A DNA stretch of 64,000 nucleotides from positions 83,241 through 147,240 of the forward strand of contig NZ_MARB01000013.1 of the NCBI RefSeq assembly GCF_001715975.1. Direction: 5' to 3'. A program made the position numbers and the translations under genes. Shown one piece after another: positions 27,932 through 36,529 of this stretch (positions are counted from its first letter, which is position 1; the number at the start of each line of letters is the position of its first letter). Under the pieces are notes generated by a model. The model did not search any database. It was not told where the DNA came from and worked only from the letters and a program-made list of their open reading frames with translations. Source of the DNA: Candidatus Thiodiazotropha endolucinida (GTDB lineage: Bacteria > Pseudomonadota > Gammaproteobacteria > Chromatiales > Chromatiaceae).

Positions 27932-29143
27932 ATGTCTGCTCGAAACGATCAAAAGCTATTCAAAATAGCGCTATTGGGAGTCAGCGATAGGGATATGGCC
28001 ATGCTCGAACTGTTCCTCCAAGGGCAGAACAAAGATAAATATACCATAGTGCCGGAACAACAGGCGCAGTTGTGTATCCTGGATTTAGACAGTTTAAACG
28101 GTAAAAAACTACTTCAGCATCAGCGCAATCGCTATCCTCACCGCCCTATACTCGCACTCTCGGTGCGTGATCAGGAAATTGATGGCGTGCAGTTCCTGCG
28201 TAAACCCATAAAGGTCGATTTACTCAAGACAATTATTGACTTTTATCGCAATGAACCAATCCATAAAAACGTAGATAACGAAACCAAAACCCCGGTTAAA
28301 GTCCAAAAAGTTGAATCTCCTCCTAAGCCGTCAGTACAACCGATCACTACCGGACAGCCTGATACTGAAGAGAAGCGAATCCCGGTAGGGTTCGCAGCCA
28401 ACGACACTCAAAATGCCGTACGCAACCTTGAAACGCTTACCCGTATCACCCATGAGTGTTGTGGCACTGAAAACAGTACAGACTTAGCCAATGGAGCAGA
28501 CCGCGACAAGCTTTTTTACGATTCCCAAAACCTGTTTCAACACATCCTGGAGACCGCCATAGCACGCTGCCGGAAAGATGCATATCCGATCGCCCTCCAT
28601 CTGCCTGGCGGAAAAAGCATCACCCTTTTGCCAAAAGCCAGTGTTGCTTTGACTGACCTCAGTGATTCCAGGTTACGCCCACGCTGCCTCATGGCAGTCA
28701 AACCGGACGAGATTCGTTTTGAGAATCCTCGCGTTAGCGAAACCAACCTGTTGCGCCTCAGTAAGCAGACACCTCAAAATATGGACGCGTTGCTCTGGAA
28801 AGTGACCTTATGGAGTGCCCGCGGCCGCCTCCCGCTTAATACGGATATTCATGCTCCGGTGCATCTACGACAGTGGCCTAATTTAACCCGTCTATTGAGT
28901 ATTTCACCATTTCTTCGTATCGCCGCATTGTGGTCCCGAACTCCGGTTTCCCTGGTCCAGACTGCGGATACCCTGGGCATGGAAGCGCGCTATGTTTGTG
29001 CCTTTTACTCCGCTTGCCATAACTTGGGCTTGGTACGATTTCAATCAATACCCGGGGGTGAGGAAATGGTTCAGATGCAAAAAGCAGAGCCTTCACGTAA
29101 AGGACTGCTGGGGCGCATCCTGAATCATCTGCGTGCTGCATGA
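27932..29143 (+). CDS. Receiver-like protein of unknown function
   Basis: This 403-residue protein opens with a fold resembling a response-regulator receiver (about residues 10-105): FKIALLGVSDRDMAMLELFL, the possible acceptor region LCILDLDSL, and FLRKPIK matching the conserved Lys-Pro. The middle (about 110-190) is low-complexity linker. The C-terminal part (about 190-385) ends in a possible winged-helix-like segment around SLVQTADTLGMEARYVCAFY. I do not recognise the whole. It lies between the FimV-like and GTPase genes, all on one strand. Confidence 0.55.
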   Translation: MSARNDQKLFKIALLGVSDRDMAMLELFLQGQNKDKYTIVPEQQAQLCILDLDSLNGKKLLQHQRNRYPHRPILALSVRDQEIDGVQFLRKPIKVDLLKTIIDFYRNEPIHKNVDNETKTPVKVQKVESPPKPSVQPITTGQPDTEEKRIPVGFAANDTQNAVRNLETLTRITHECCGTENSTDLANGADRDKLFYDSQNLFQHILETAIARCRKDAYPIALHLPGGKSITLLPKASVALTDLSDSRLRPRCLMAVKPDEIRFENPRVSETNLLRLSKQTPQNMDALLWKVTLWSARGRLPLNTDIHAPVHLRQWPNLTRLLSISPFLRIAALWSRTPVSLVQTADTLGMEARYVCAFYSACHNLGLVRFQSIPGGEEMVQMQKAEPSRKGLLGRILNHLRAA

Positions 29144-29172
29144 TGAATGCTGAGACCGGATCATGAAAACCT

Positions 29173-29712
29173 ATGGCAAATTATAAAATCATTTTCACCG
29201 GCCCTGTAGGCGCCGGCAAAACAACGGCTATCAGCGTTCTGTCAGATGTCCCCATGGTTACCACTGATGAGTTGGCCAGTGACATGACGAAAGATCGCAA
29301 ATCCCAAACCACAGTCGCGATGGATTACGGCATTATGCAGTTGGCTGGAGATGAACGCATCCACTTATACGGCACCCCCGGTCAGGAGCGTTTTGACTTT
29401 ATGTGGGACATTCTCACACAAGGCGGCCTCGGCTTGGTATTGCTGATCGACAATTCACGGATCGAACCGTTTCGCGACCTCCACTTTTTTCTTGATGCCT
29501 TTAAAGATTTTATCGGCTGTACAGCGGTTTCCATCGGCATTACCCGTATGGATGAAAAGTCCACCCCGACAATCAGCGATTATCAACGTGAACTGTCCGC
29601 CCTCGGCTGGTCCACGCTGCCGCTATTGGAGGTGGATGCCCGCAAAAAGGGCGATGTCTCTCTATTGGTGCAGTCTCTGCTCTACTCCCTGGATCCCACG
29701 TTGGCGAACTAA
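29173..29712 (+). CDS. Small Ras-like GTPase (COG2229/MglA-like)
   Basis: This 179-residue cytosolic GTPase has P-loop GPVGAGKTT (residues 10-18), a switch I region with conserved threonines (VTTDE and QTTVAMDYG) and switch II GTPGQERFDFMW. The base-specificity motif is TRMD (in ITRMDEKS) rather than NKxD, a variant that occurs in this bacterial subfamily. Similar GTPases are the D component of actinobacterial conservons and the relatives of polarity switch MglA. The roadblock/LC7 neighbours at 29717 and 30555 would be its regulators. Confidence 0.85.
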   Translation: MANYKIIFTGPVGAGKTTAISVLSDVPMVTTDELASDMTKDRKSQTTVAMDYGIMQLAGDERIHLYGTPGQERFDFMWDILTQGGLGLVLLIDNSRIEPFRDLHFFLDAFKDFIGCTAVSIGITRMDEKSTPTISDYQRELSALGWSTLPLLEVDARKKGDVSLLVQSLLYSLDPTLAN

Positions 29713-29716
29713 TGTT

Positions 29717-30379
29717 ATGACCATGAATCTGGATACCTCCGCCTATTTTGAACCCACCCCGGCAGGCGCCTTCTATGCGGCGAGTTCAAGCCATATGGAA
29801 CCGGCAAGACGATTGTTATTTGGCATTCTGGCGCAAGACAGCTGTCCGGTTGCAGTTAGTGAGCGTCTTACCAACTGGAGCGGACTGGATCAGCAAGCGA
29901 CCGTGGAGCTGATCTCCAGGCTACAGGACCTCGGCTGGTTGACTGGACTCGATTCCCCCCTGTCGGCACCGGTGGGCCCGCTGGAGGATGTACTGCCTGA
30001 ACTGTTGAAGCAGCTTTCCTTCACCGGCAAGGCGCTGCTGGCGGACAACCAGGGATTTTACCTTGCGACCAGCGGTATACCTCATGAGGCCGCTGAAGCG
30101 CTATCCGCCGTCAGTGCCGATCTGGGTTCCCTGTATGAACGCCACCAGCACTTGCTCGCCAATAACCTGGGCCTGAACCAACAAGCTTGGACGCTGGCTG
30201 ACGCCTCAGGCAACAGCCAGCTTGGATTCTGGCCCCTGCATATCGGCCAACAACGCTTTGTGCTGGTTGTCGAAGACCGTCCCTGCCTCAATCAACCGGC
30301 ATTTCGCGATCTGGTGTGGACACTAACCCTGCGTTACTCGACAGAAAAACTATGGGAGAACCAAACCGACAATGAGTGA
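29717..30379 (+). CDS. Winged-helix/roadblock-like protein
   Basis: This 220-residue protein starts at the ATG at 29717, five bases after the GTPase stop; a longer frame running back into the GTPase gene is not credible. Residues about 20-78 (ARRLLFGILAQDS to LQDLGWLTGL) look like a small winged-helix domain. Residues about 95-200 (FTGKALLADNQGFYLATSG to FVLVVEDRP) resemble a roadblock/LC7 sheet-helix fold. It is a probable binding partner of the adjacent GTPase. It overlaps the next small ORF by 8 bases. Confidence 0.6.
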   Translation: MTMNLDTSAYFEPTPAGAFYAASSSHMEPARRLLFGILAQDSCPVAVSERLTNWSGLDQQATVELISRLQDLGWLTGLDSPLSAPVGPLEDVLPELLKQLSFTGKALLADNQGFYLATSGIPHEAAEALSAVSADLGSLYERHQHLLANNLGLNQQAWTLADASGNSQLGFWPLHIGQQRFVLVVEDRPCLNQPAFRDLVWTLTLRYSTEKLWENQTDNE

Positions 30380-30515
30380 CATCAACAGGGTGGAGCGAAA
30401 ACTCTGTGAATCATTCTGCCAAATCGAAGAGCTTGACCAACTCTTCCGGATAACAGGCATGAGCCGGACACTGCTCAACAATATGGTCGGTACTTACATA
30501 AAAACAGAACCCTAG
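30372..30515 (+). CDS. 47-residue small protein, coupled to the roadblock-like gene
   Basis: The start ATGAGTGA overlaps the previous stop by 8 bases, a classic coupling arrangement. The product MSDINRVERKLCESFCQIEE continues through DQLFRITGMSRTLLNNMV to YIKTEP. It is charged and helical-looking, with no signal or membrane span. It lies 39 bases before the second roadblock gene. I do not recognise it; conservation in relatives is needed to prove it is a gene. Confidence 0.5.
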   Translation: MSDINRVERKLCESFCQIEELDQLFRITGMSRTLLNNMVGTYIKTEP

Positions 30516-30554
30516 CTGTATTAATTTTTTATACCACTCCAGGAGTAAACGACA

Positions 30555-30917
30555 ATGCGTGAAGACATGTTGGCATCGATATTGAGTGAGCTCAACGGCA
30601 CCTCTGCAGACATAGAGGCCTCTGCGGTCATATCTACTGACGGCCTGATCATGGCCTCCCTGTTACCCGCCAACCTGGATGAGGACCGGGTGGGTGCGAT
30701 GAGTGCAGCCATGCTCTCCCTGGGTGACCGAACCGCCCAAGAACTGGCCCGTGGGGAACTTGAACAGGTATTGATTAAGGGTAATCAGGGCTATGTCATC
30801 ATGACCCATGCCGGTGAAGAAGCGGTCATATCCGTTTTAGCCAAATCCAGCACTAAACTTGGTTTGATCTTCCTTGATGTGAAACGAGCGGCGGAAGGTA
30901 TCTCAAAACTCATCTAA
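30555..30917 (+). CDS. Roadblock/LC7-domain protein (MglB-like)
   Basis: This 120-residue protein consists of a single roadblock/LC7 domain: ILSELNGTSADIEASAVIST, DGLIMASLLPANLDEDRVGA and NQGYVIMTHAGEEAVISVLA are the alternating helix and sheet blocks of the family. Such proteins dimerise and regulate small GTPases; MglB is the activator of MglA. A good GGAG site precedes the ATG. It is separated from the GTPase by two genes of the same run. Confidence 0.88.
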   Translation: MREDMLASILSELNGTSADIEASAVISTDGLIMASLLPANLDEDRVGAMSAAMLSLGDRTAQELARGELEQVLIKGNQGYVIMTHAGEEAVISVLAKSSTKLGLIFLDVKRAAEGISKLI

Positions 30918-30951
30918 CCGTACTCAGTGAGACCACTTGGAGCTCATTACC

Positions 30952-31425
30952 ATGCATGATATGAACCCAGACGACATTGTTGGCGAATACCGTGAGCACA
31001 CGCTCACCTTCCAGGATGGCACTAGTCGCCATGTTTTGGTGACGGATATCGAGTCACCCTATCCGGATGGTCGCCTCATCGTTTCCCGTACCGATCCCGC
31101 CGGTATCATCACCCAGGTCAACCACTCCTTTGTGGAGATGGCCGTTTACAGTGAAGAAGAGCTGCTGGGTCAGCCTCACCACATCCTGCGTCATCCGGAC
31201 ATGCCTCCGGCTGCCTTCAAGGATTTATGGGATACGGTGCAAAAAGGAGAAAAGTGGCATGGCTATGTTAAAAATCTGCGAAAGGATGGCGGCTTCTATT
31301 GGGTATTGGCGACGGTTATCCCCAATGTGCGTAACGGCAAGATTACCGGTTACACCTCTGTCCGCCGTAAACCTGCCCGGAGAAAGGTCGAGGAGTGCAT
31401 CAAGACCTACCCAACCCTATTCTAA
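30952..31425 (+). CDS. PAS-domain protein
   Basis: This 157-residue single PAS-domain protein carries the PAS core from about residue 40 to 140 (IVSRTDPAGIITQVNHSFVE, GQPHHILRHPDMPPAAFKDL, KNLRKDGGFYWVLATVIP, GYTSVRRKP). The PHHILRHPDMP block is characteristic of aerotaxis-type (Aer) PAS domains that bind FAD, so a redox-sensing role is plausible. No output domain is attached. The start at 30952 follows GGAG; an upstream TTG is less likely. Confidence 0.85.
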   Translation: MHDMNPDDIVGEYREHTLTFQDGTSRHVLVTDIESPYPDGRLIVSRTDPAGIITQVNHSFVEMAVYSEEELLGQPHHILRHPDMPPAAFKDLWDTVQKGEKWHGYVKNLRKDGGFYWVLATVIPNVRNGKITGYTSVRRKPARRKVEECIKTYPTLF

Positions 31426-31440
31426 GCTGGAGATCCCAAG

Positions 31441-32196
31441 ATGCCATTTCAACTCACTGTAAGCCCTGACTTTACACCCGATCATATCTCCGGCTGGTAT
31501 ATATTCAACACCTGGCTGCAGAAGGCCCTTGATGAAGGGGTCCATCTGGAGCTATACAATAATTTCAACGATCAGCGGTCCGCGATCCAATCCGACCAGG
31601 TGGATCTGATCTATGCCAATCCCTACGATGCGGCCATGCTGGTGCGCGAAAAAGGATTCCTGCCTGTGGCCAGGCCCGGCGGTGTGGCGGATGAAGCGAT
31701 TATTGCTGTACGGGATGACAGCTCAACACAGGTAGTGGAAGACCTAAGCAGCGGAATACGAATCGCCGCTACCGATGATCCCGACGTCAACCTCATGTGC
31801 GCCATCATGCTCGAACCGGCCGAACTCAATGCCGAGAACACACAACGCGAGGAGAAGGAAAGCTACCCGCTTGTTGCCAAGGCTGTGATCCAAGGTCAGG
31901 TTGATCTGGGTTTCTTTCTGGCTGAGGCATTTAACTCTCTGTCCGGCGTCACCCGCAAGCAGTTGCGTCCACTCGTCACCAGTCAGATCCATATCATCCA
32001 CCATGCCTTACTGGTAGGTCCCAAGCTGGCGCACAGGCAACAGCAGCTGAGCGAATTGTTGGCGGGTATGTCTGAGGATCCCAAGGGGAGCGGTGTACTT
32101 CAATCTCTGGGTTTCGATAGCTGGGTAAAGGTCGAGGAGGAAGAGATGGAATTCATGATCGACTTAATGGATACGCTGACCTATCAACCCGCCTGA
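31441..32196 (+). CDS. Signal-less PhnD-like periplasmic-binding-fold protein
   Basis: This 251-residue PhnD/transferrin-like binding protein is recognisable from SGWYIFNTWLQKALDEGVHL, LIYANPYDAAMLVREKGFLP and the later QGQVDLGFFLAEAFNSLSG. No signal peptide or lipobox precedes the domain, so it is probably cytoplasmic, unusual for this fold. It ends the eight-gene run, where it may serve as an intracellular ligand sensor feeding the GTPase module (inference). No ABC permease or ATPase accompanies it. Confidence 0.75.
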   Translation: MPFQLTVSPDFTPDHISGWYIFNTWLQKALDEGVHLELYNNFNDQRSAIQSDQVDLIYANPYDAAMLVREKGFLPVARPGGVADEAIIAVRDDSSTQVVEDLSSGIRIAATDDPDVNLMCAIMLEPAELNAENTQREEKESYPLVAKAVIQGQVDLGFFLAEAFNSLSGVTRKQLRPLVTSQIHIIHHALLVGPKLAHRQQQLSELLAGMSEDPKGSGVLQSLGFDSWVKVEEEEMEFMIDLMDTLTYQPA

Positions 32197-32266
32197 GCGA
32201 TCATCCAAGGAAGTTGTGATCAGGCATCGGTGAATCGGATATGAGCCTGAACTGTCGCGATAAGAG

Positions 32267-32307
32267 GTAAATCATTGGTAATGGCTGGACCTATTACCAT
32301 GATTTAC
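32267..32307. terminator. Strong inverted repeat between convergent genes
   Basis: The left arm GTAAATCATTGGTAAT pairs with the right arm ATTACCATGATTTAC through 15 base pairs with one bulged T and a 10-base loop. It lies between the end of the PhnD-like gene and the end of ptsP. No clear T-run flanks it on either strand, so termination is probable but not certain. Confidence 0.5.
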
Positions 32308-32316
32308 AATACCCCA

Positions 32317-34581
32317 TTACCTGCCCGCACGCATCAGGCCACCCAGTCCCATCTCCTCCAAGGCATTGCCAAGCAGCCGTTTGACTTCGGATGCCTTTTC
32401 GCATCGCAATGCCGCCTGCAGCAACTCCCTGGCCCTGGAGCGTGAGACCGATCGCAATACCCACTTCACACGCAACAGACTGCCCCCATTCATACTCAGA
32501 CTGTCCACCCCCATGCCGATCAGCAGCACAGCGGCGGCGGGGTTGCCCGCCATCTCGCCACAGACGCTGACTTCGCGCTGATACGCTTTGGCTCCGGAGA
32601 CGATCTGGATAACCGCCCGCAGTACCGACGGATGCATATCATCGTAGATATCCGCAACGTGGGCATTGTTCCGATCCACCGCAAGCAGATACTGGGTCAG
32701 GTCATTGGTGCCGACAGAGACGAAATCGATCCGGCGCGCCAGGGCATCGACCTGATAGACGGCGGACGGCACTTCAATCATCACACCGATCTTCGGCATG
32801 GTTACGGCATACTCCTCTTCTATCAATTCATCATGGGCACGCTGAATCAGAAGGAGTGCGTCATCCACCTCCTGTACATGGCTGATCATCGGCAGAAGAA
32901 TTCGGACATTATTCAGACCGATAGCGGCACGCAGGATAGCACGCACCTGGGTAAGGAATATTTCGGGATGATCCAGAGAGATGCGTATTCCCCGCCAACC
33001 CAAAAATGGGTTCGACTCCTCCACTGGAAAGTAGGGAAGCGGTTTATCGCCACCGATATCGAGGGTGCGAATGGTTACCGAACGGGGATGAAAAGCACTC
33101 AGTACCCTCTGATAATTCGCCACCTGCACCGATTCGCCGGGAAAGCTGTCACGCACCATAAATGGCAGCTCTGTGCGATACAGACCGACGCCTTCCGACT
33201 CGCTGCTGCCTTGGGAGCCCAGCTCGGAGATCAGTCCGGTATTCATATACAGCGGTATCTTGGCGCCGTCTGTCGTCTCACAGGGCAGGTCCTTCTCCGC
33301 TTCGAGCTCTTTGAAGAGAGCCTGATCCTCGTTGGCAAGTCGCTGATACTCCTGGATTACCGACGACGCGGGAGAGACATAGAGACGACCAAGATAGCCC
33401 TCGATAATCACGAACCGGCCGTCGACCCGATTCACAGGCAGATCGCTAAGCCCCATCACAGCCGGCACGTTCATCGCCCGTGCCAATATCGCCACGTGGG
33501 AAAAACTGGCCCCCTGGGCCGAGACAACCCCCACCAGACGCCCCTGCGGCACCTCAGCCATCTGCATAGCACTGACCTCATCGCCAACCAGTACCGTATT
33601 TTCCGGATAGTCGATTGGACCCGCGACCTTCTGCTGCAGATGCATCAGAATACGCCTGCCCAGATCCCGAACATCGGACGCACGCTCTCTCAGATAGACA
33701 TCTTCCATGGCATCAAACACCTTGGCATGTTCCTCTATGGTTTCACGCAACGCCCCCGACGCCCAGTTGCCCTCATGAATTCTTTTGACCGTATTACCGA
33801 TCAGCGAATCACTTCCCAACATCATCAACCAGGCGTCGAACAGCGCACGGTCCTCCGCCGGCAGCGTCTCCTCGAAACGATCCTCTATTGCCATCAGGTC
33901 CTGAACCACGGCGGCAACCGCTGTACGGAACTCCTCCTCCTCATAATCCGGATCCTTGGACGATCTGTCCGGCACCGCATCCAGATCAGCCGGGGGATAG
34001 ACGACAACGGCAGTACCCAGCGCCACACCCGGAGATCCCGGTCTACCCTGAAGAAATCGGTTTGGCGGTGCAAGGTCATCACTCTGAGTCACCAGATTGC
34101 CACTGGCCTGGGCGTAGGTGATGGCGCCGGCTAGTTGCGCTGCGAGGGTAAAAAGAAAGGTGACCTCCTGATCCTCGAAACTACGCTGAATATGCTGACG
34201 CACCACCAGCACGCCCAGCACTTTGCGATTCTGGATGATGGGCACGCCAAGAAAGCCCTTGTACTGGGTCTCACCCGTCTCATGGGTAAACAGATAACGG
34301 CTGTGACTGGGCGCATCCGCCAGGTTGACCGGTTCTGCCCGCTCACAGACCAGGCCGATGAGTCCACGGTGGTAAGGCAGTCTCACCTTGCCGGCAGCAT
34401 CCCGATGCAAGCCCTTGGTCGCCATCAGTACATGTTCACGCCGTTCGAAATCGGTTAGATAGACCGAACAGACATCCGTGTTGATCGCCCCCTTCACCTG
34501 CGTCACGATGATATCAAGGGCCTGTTCCAGATCGGGCGCTGCATTGACCTCTTTCACGATACGATGGAGGGTATCAAGCAT
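32317..34581 (-). CDS. ptsP: PtsP, nitrogen PTS enzyme I
   Basis: This 754-residue phosphoenolpyruvate-protein phosphotransferase of the nitrogen-related PTS has an N-terminal GAF domain (about residues 15-160), the PEP-utiliser swivelling domain with the phosphorylated histidine in QGASFSHVAILARAMNVPAV, and the C-terminal PEP-binding barrel (RTLDIGGDKPLPYF, EVPSAVYQVDALAR, SVGTNDLTQYLLAVDRNN, CGEMAGNPAAAVLLIGMGVD). It would pass phosphate to NPr/PtsO. It lies immediately upstream of neither ptsN nor ptsO here, but beside rppH, as in many gammaproteobacteria. Confidence 0.95.
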   Translation of the reverse strand: MLDTLHRIVKEVNAAPDLEQALDIIVTQVKGAINTDVCSVYLTDFERREHVLMATKGLHRDAAGKVRLPYHRGLIGLVCERAEPVNLADAPSHSRYLFTHETGETQYKGFLGVPIIQNRKVLGVLVVRQHIQRSFEDQEVTFLFTLAAQLAGAITYAQASGNLVTQSDDLAPPNRFLQGRPGSPGVALGTAVVVYPPADLDAVPDRSSKDPDYEEEEFRTAVAAVVQDLMAIEDRFEETLPAEDRALFDAWLMMLGSDSLIGNTVKRIHEGNWASGALRETIEEHAKVFDAMEDVYLRERASDVRDLGRRILMHLQQKVAGPIDYPENTVLVGDEVSAMQMAEVPQGRLVGVVSAQGASFSHVAILARAMNVPAVMGLSDLPVNRVDGRFVIIEGYLGRLYVSPASSVIQEYQRLANEDQALFKELEAEKDLPCETTDGAKIPLYMNTGLISELGSQGSSESEGVGLYRTELPFMVRDSFPGESVQVANYQRVLSAFHPRSVTIRTLDIGGDKPLPYFPVEESNPFLGWRGIRISLDHPEIFLTQVRAILRAAIGLNNVRILLPMISHVQEVDDALLLIQRAHDELIEEEYAVTMPKIGVMIEVPSAVYQVDALARRIDFVSVGTNDLTQYLLAVDRNNAHVADIYDDMHPSVLRAVIQIVSGAKAYQREVSVCGEMAGNPAAAVLLIGMGVDSLSMNGGSLLRVKWVLRSVSRSRARELLQAALRCEKASEVKRLLGNALEEMGLGGLMRAGR

Positions 34582-34728
34582 GCCAGCGCTCCTCGCGCAA
34601 ATGGTGGGTTATAGGTGAGCATGGCCGTTTCGGCCCATCCCGATCCTTTTTAAAGGTAGTCACGGGTATACGGGAAATATTGGGACCTCGACTAGCATTC
34701 TGATGGTCGGCTGTCGAAAAAAGGCGAT

Positions 34729-35265
34729 TCAACGTCGCTGCTGTCTCAAATAGTTTGTATGAATTCGGTTTGGTGTCCCTTCCGGATAGAGCAGGGGTGC
34801 CAGCTCCTCAAGCGCCTTGGTGTAGACATTACGCTTGAAGTAGATCACCTCGCGGACGGGCTGCCAATAGTTGACCCAACGCCACTCCTCGAATTCCGGA
34901 GTTTCGCAGTTATCGAGACAGAAGGCTTCCTCACCACATTGTGCCCGCAGCAGAAACCAGATCTGTTTCTGTCCAATGCACAATGGCTCACGGTTGCGGC
35001 GGATATAGCGTTCGGGAAGGCGATAGCGCAGCCAATCTCGGGTTGTGCCCATGACCTCAACCTGTTCCGCCCCCAGTCCCACTTCCTCTCGCAACTCACG
35101 AAACATAGCCTCTTCGGGGGTTTCCTCCGACTTTATACCGCCCTGAGGGAACTGCCAGGCATCCTGCCCGATCCGACGCCCCCAAAACAGTTGGCGATTG
35201 TCATTGCACAGGATGATACCTACATTGGGTCGATAACCGTCAGTGTCAATCAAGGTAGCAGCCAA
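34729..35265 (-). CDS. rppH: RNA pyrophosphohydrolase RppH
   Basis: This 178-residue Nudix hydrolase converts 5'-triphosphate mRNA ends to monophosphate, starting RNase E-dependent decay. The opening [16 protein letters not shown] is the RppH signature, and the Nudix box runs from [20 protein letters not shown] into VGL. An [10 protein letters not shown] block follows. The start may be a few codons downstream of the one given, since E. coli RppH begins [12 protein letters not shown]. It is encoded 150 bases upstream of ptsP on the same strand, the usual rppH-ptsP pairing. Confidence 0.95.
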   Translation of the reverse strand: MAATLIDTDGYRPNVGIILCNDNRQLFWGRRIGQDAWQFPQGGIKSEETPEEAMFRELREEVGLGAEQVEVMGTTRDWLRYRLPERYIRRNREPLCIGQKQIWFLLRAQCGEEAFCLDNCETPEFEEWRWVNYWQPVREVIYFKRNVYTKALEELAPLLYPEGTPNRIHTNYLRQQRR

Positions 35266-35415
35266 TTCATTTTGGAATCTCTACAGTAGATTCTTCCATA
35301 TTCACCCTTGAGCGGCAAGGTGGTAAAACATAAGCCTTTGCGAATTATGGATATTCCGTTACTGTTCACGACTTAAACACTTGTCAGTCGCAAGTCAGGG
35401 AAAAGAAATGGGTAT

Positions 35416-35593
35416 CAGGGCCTGTTATCGCTCATCCAGTCGGCCCTGTTACACCGGAAGGGCTGGAGCTGTTTGACCGCCCAGAGGTATTATCATTCAC
35501 TCAAACAGATCGACTAAACTTCGCTCATACCACCTTAGCGGACAAAACAATTGTACCTGCAGGACGAAGTGGATGAGTGTTTACAGGCCCTAG
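35416..35593. repeat. MITE-like composite repeat, copy 2 (best-preserved ends)
   Basis: This 178-base non-coding element has terminal inverted repeats: the left end AGGGCCTGTTATCGCTCATC and the reverse complement of the right end AGGGCCTGTAAACACTCATC agree at 20 of 24 positions when four more bases are included. Internally it shares a CCGCCCA plus TTATCATT block and GCAGGACGAA with copy 1. It carries no ORF. The right end lies 20 bases upstream of the HAD phosphatase start. No target-site duplication could be confirmed by eye. Confidence 0.65.
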
Positions 35594-35612
35594 TATAGGA
35601 CACTACACTAGT

Positions 35613-36269
35613 ATGACGTTGGCAATTTTTGACCTGGACAATACCCTCCTGGCCGGGGACTCGGATTACCTTTGGGGTGAGTTCCTGGTGGAAAGGGGGA
35701 TTGTGGACGGCAAGGCTTATAAGCTGGAGAACGATCGTTTCTACCAAGACTACAAGGCTGGTCACCTGGATATATTCGAATTTCAGCGTTTCTCTCTGAG
35801 ACCGCTGCGTGACAATACGATGGAAAATCTGCTCGATTGGCGCAGAGAGTTCCTCGAATCAAAAATCCTGCCCATCATCAGTCCTCAATCTCGTCAATTG
35901 GTGGAACAACACCGTAACGCAGGGGATACACTGCTGATCATTACCGCCACGAATGCATTTGTCACATCCCCAATCGCCCAACAGTTCGGTATCGACCACC
36001 TGATTGCCACAGAGCCGGAGAGATTGGACGGCCACTATACCGGAGAGGTGGAGGGAGAACCCAGCTTCAAGCAAGGCAAGGTGAATCGCCTCCGCGATTG
36101 GCTGCATGTCCATCATGAGGATCTGCGGGGAAGCTGGTTCTACAGCGATTCACACAACGATCTTCCCCTTCTGGAGGCCGTTGAACACCCGGTTGCCGTG
36201 GACCCTGACGAAATCCTCTCAGGGATCGCCAGGGAGCGTAACTGGCGGATTCTGCAATTACATGGCTGA
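35613..36269 (+). CDS. HAD-IB family phosphatase (SerB/CicA-like)
   Basis: This 218-residue HAD hydrolase has motif I FDLDNTLL with Asp7 nucleophile and Asp9, motif II ITATNAF, the motif III lysine in FKQGKVNRL and motif IV YSDSHNDLPLL. The helical cap between motifs I and II fits subclass IB, which includes phosphoserine phosphatase and CicA. The start at 35613 opens directly with MTLAIFDLDN; a longer frame would run into the repeat. The substrate is undetermined. It is probably cotranscribed with the small gene 38 bases downstream. Confidence 0.88.
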   Translation: MTLAIFDLDNTLLAGDSDYLWGEFLVERGIVDGKAYKLENDRFYQDYKAGHLDIFEFQRFSLRPLRDNTMENLLDWRREFLESKILPIISPQSRQLVEQHRNAGDTLLIITATNAFVTSPIAQQFGIDHLIATEPERLDGHYTGEVEGEPSFKQGKVNRLRDWLHVHHEDLRGSWFYSDSHNDLPLLEAVEHPVAVDPDEILSGIARERNWRILQLHG

Positions 36270-36307
36270 CTCACGTAAACAGGTCCTAGCTGGCCAGGAG
36301 ATCCATT

Positions 36308-36529
36308 ATGGGAAACACCGCTTTTTTTGCCGTGTTGATCGTGCTCATTCTCGGCATTTTGTATGTCATGAAAAGCAGCGACAATCCCCCTGAAACCAAT
36401 ATCCACCAGACACCGAAAGAGTATATCGAGATGGTGGAAAAGAGAAAGGCGGAACGACTTTCGACTGAGAACCGTGAGAAACAGGGGCAACAGGGTCAGC
36501 CAGAGCAGGCGACAGGTACTCAACGTTGA
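36308..36529 (+). CDS. Small single-pass membrane protein, 73 residues
   Basis: This hypothetical protein has one N-terminal hydrophobic helix (MGNTAFFAVLIVLILGILYV) and a charged, glutamine-rich tail (KRKAERLSTENREKQGQQGQ). It resembles small inner-membrane anchors but belongs to no family I can name. It is 38 bases after the HAD phosphatase and its 3' end overlaps the end of the opposing gene by 10 bases. A GGAG site precedes the ATG. Confidence 0.6.
   Translation: MGNTAFFAVLIVLILGILYVMKSSDNPPETNIHQTPKEYIEMVEKRKAERLSTENREKQGQQGQPEQATGTQR

Noticed and set aside
32632-34134. 500-residue plus-strand frame opposite ptsP
   Set aside because: It lies fully within ptsP on the other strand. The sequence is rich in His, Gln and Arg and shows no domain.
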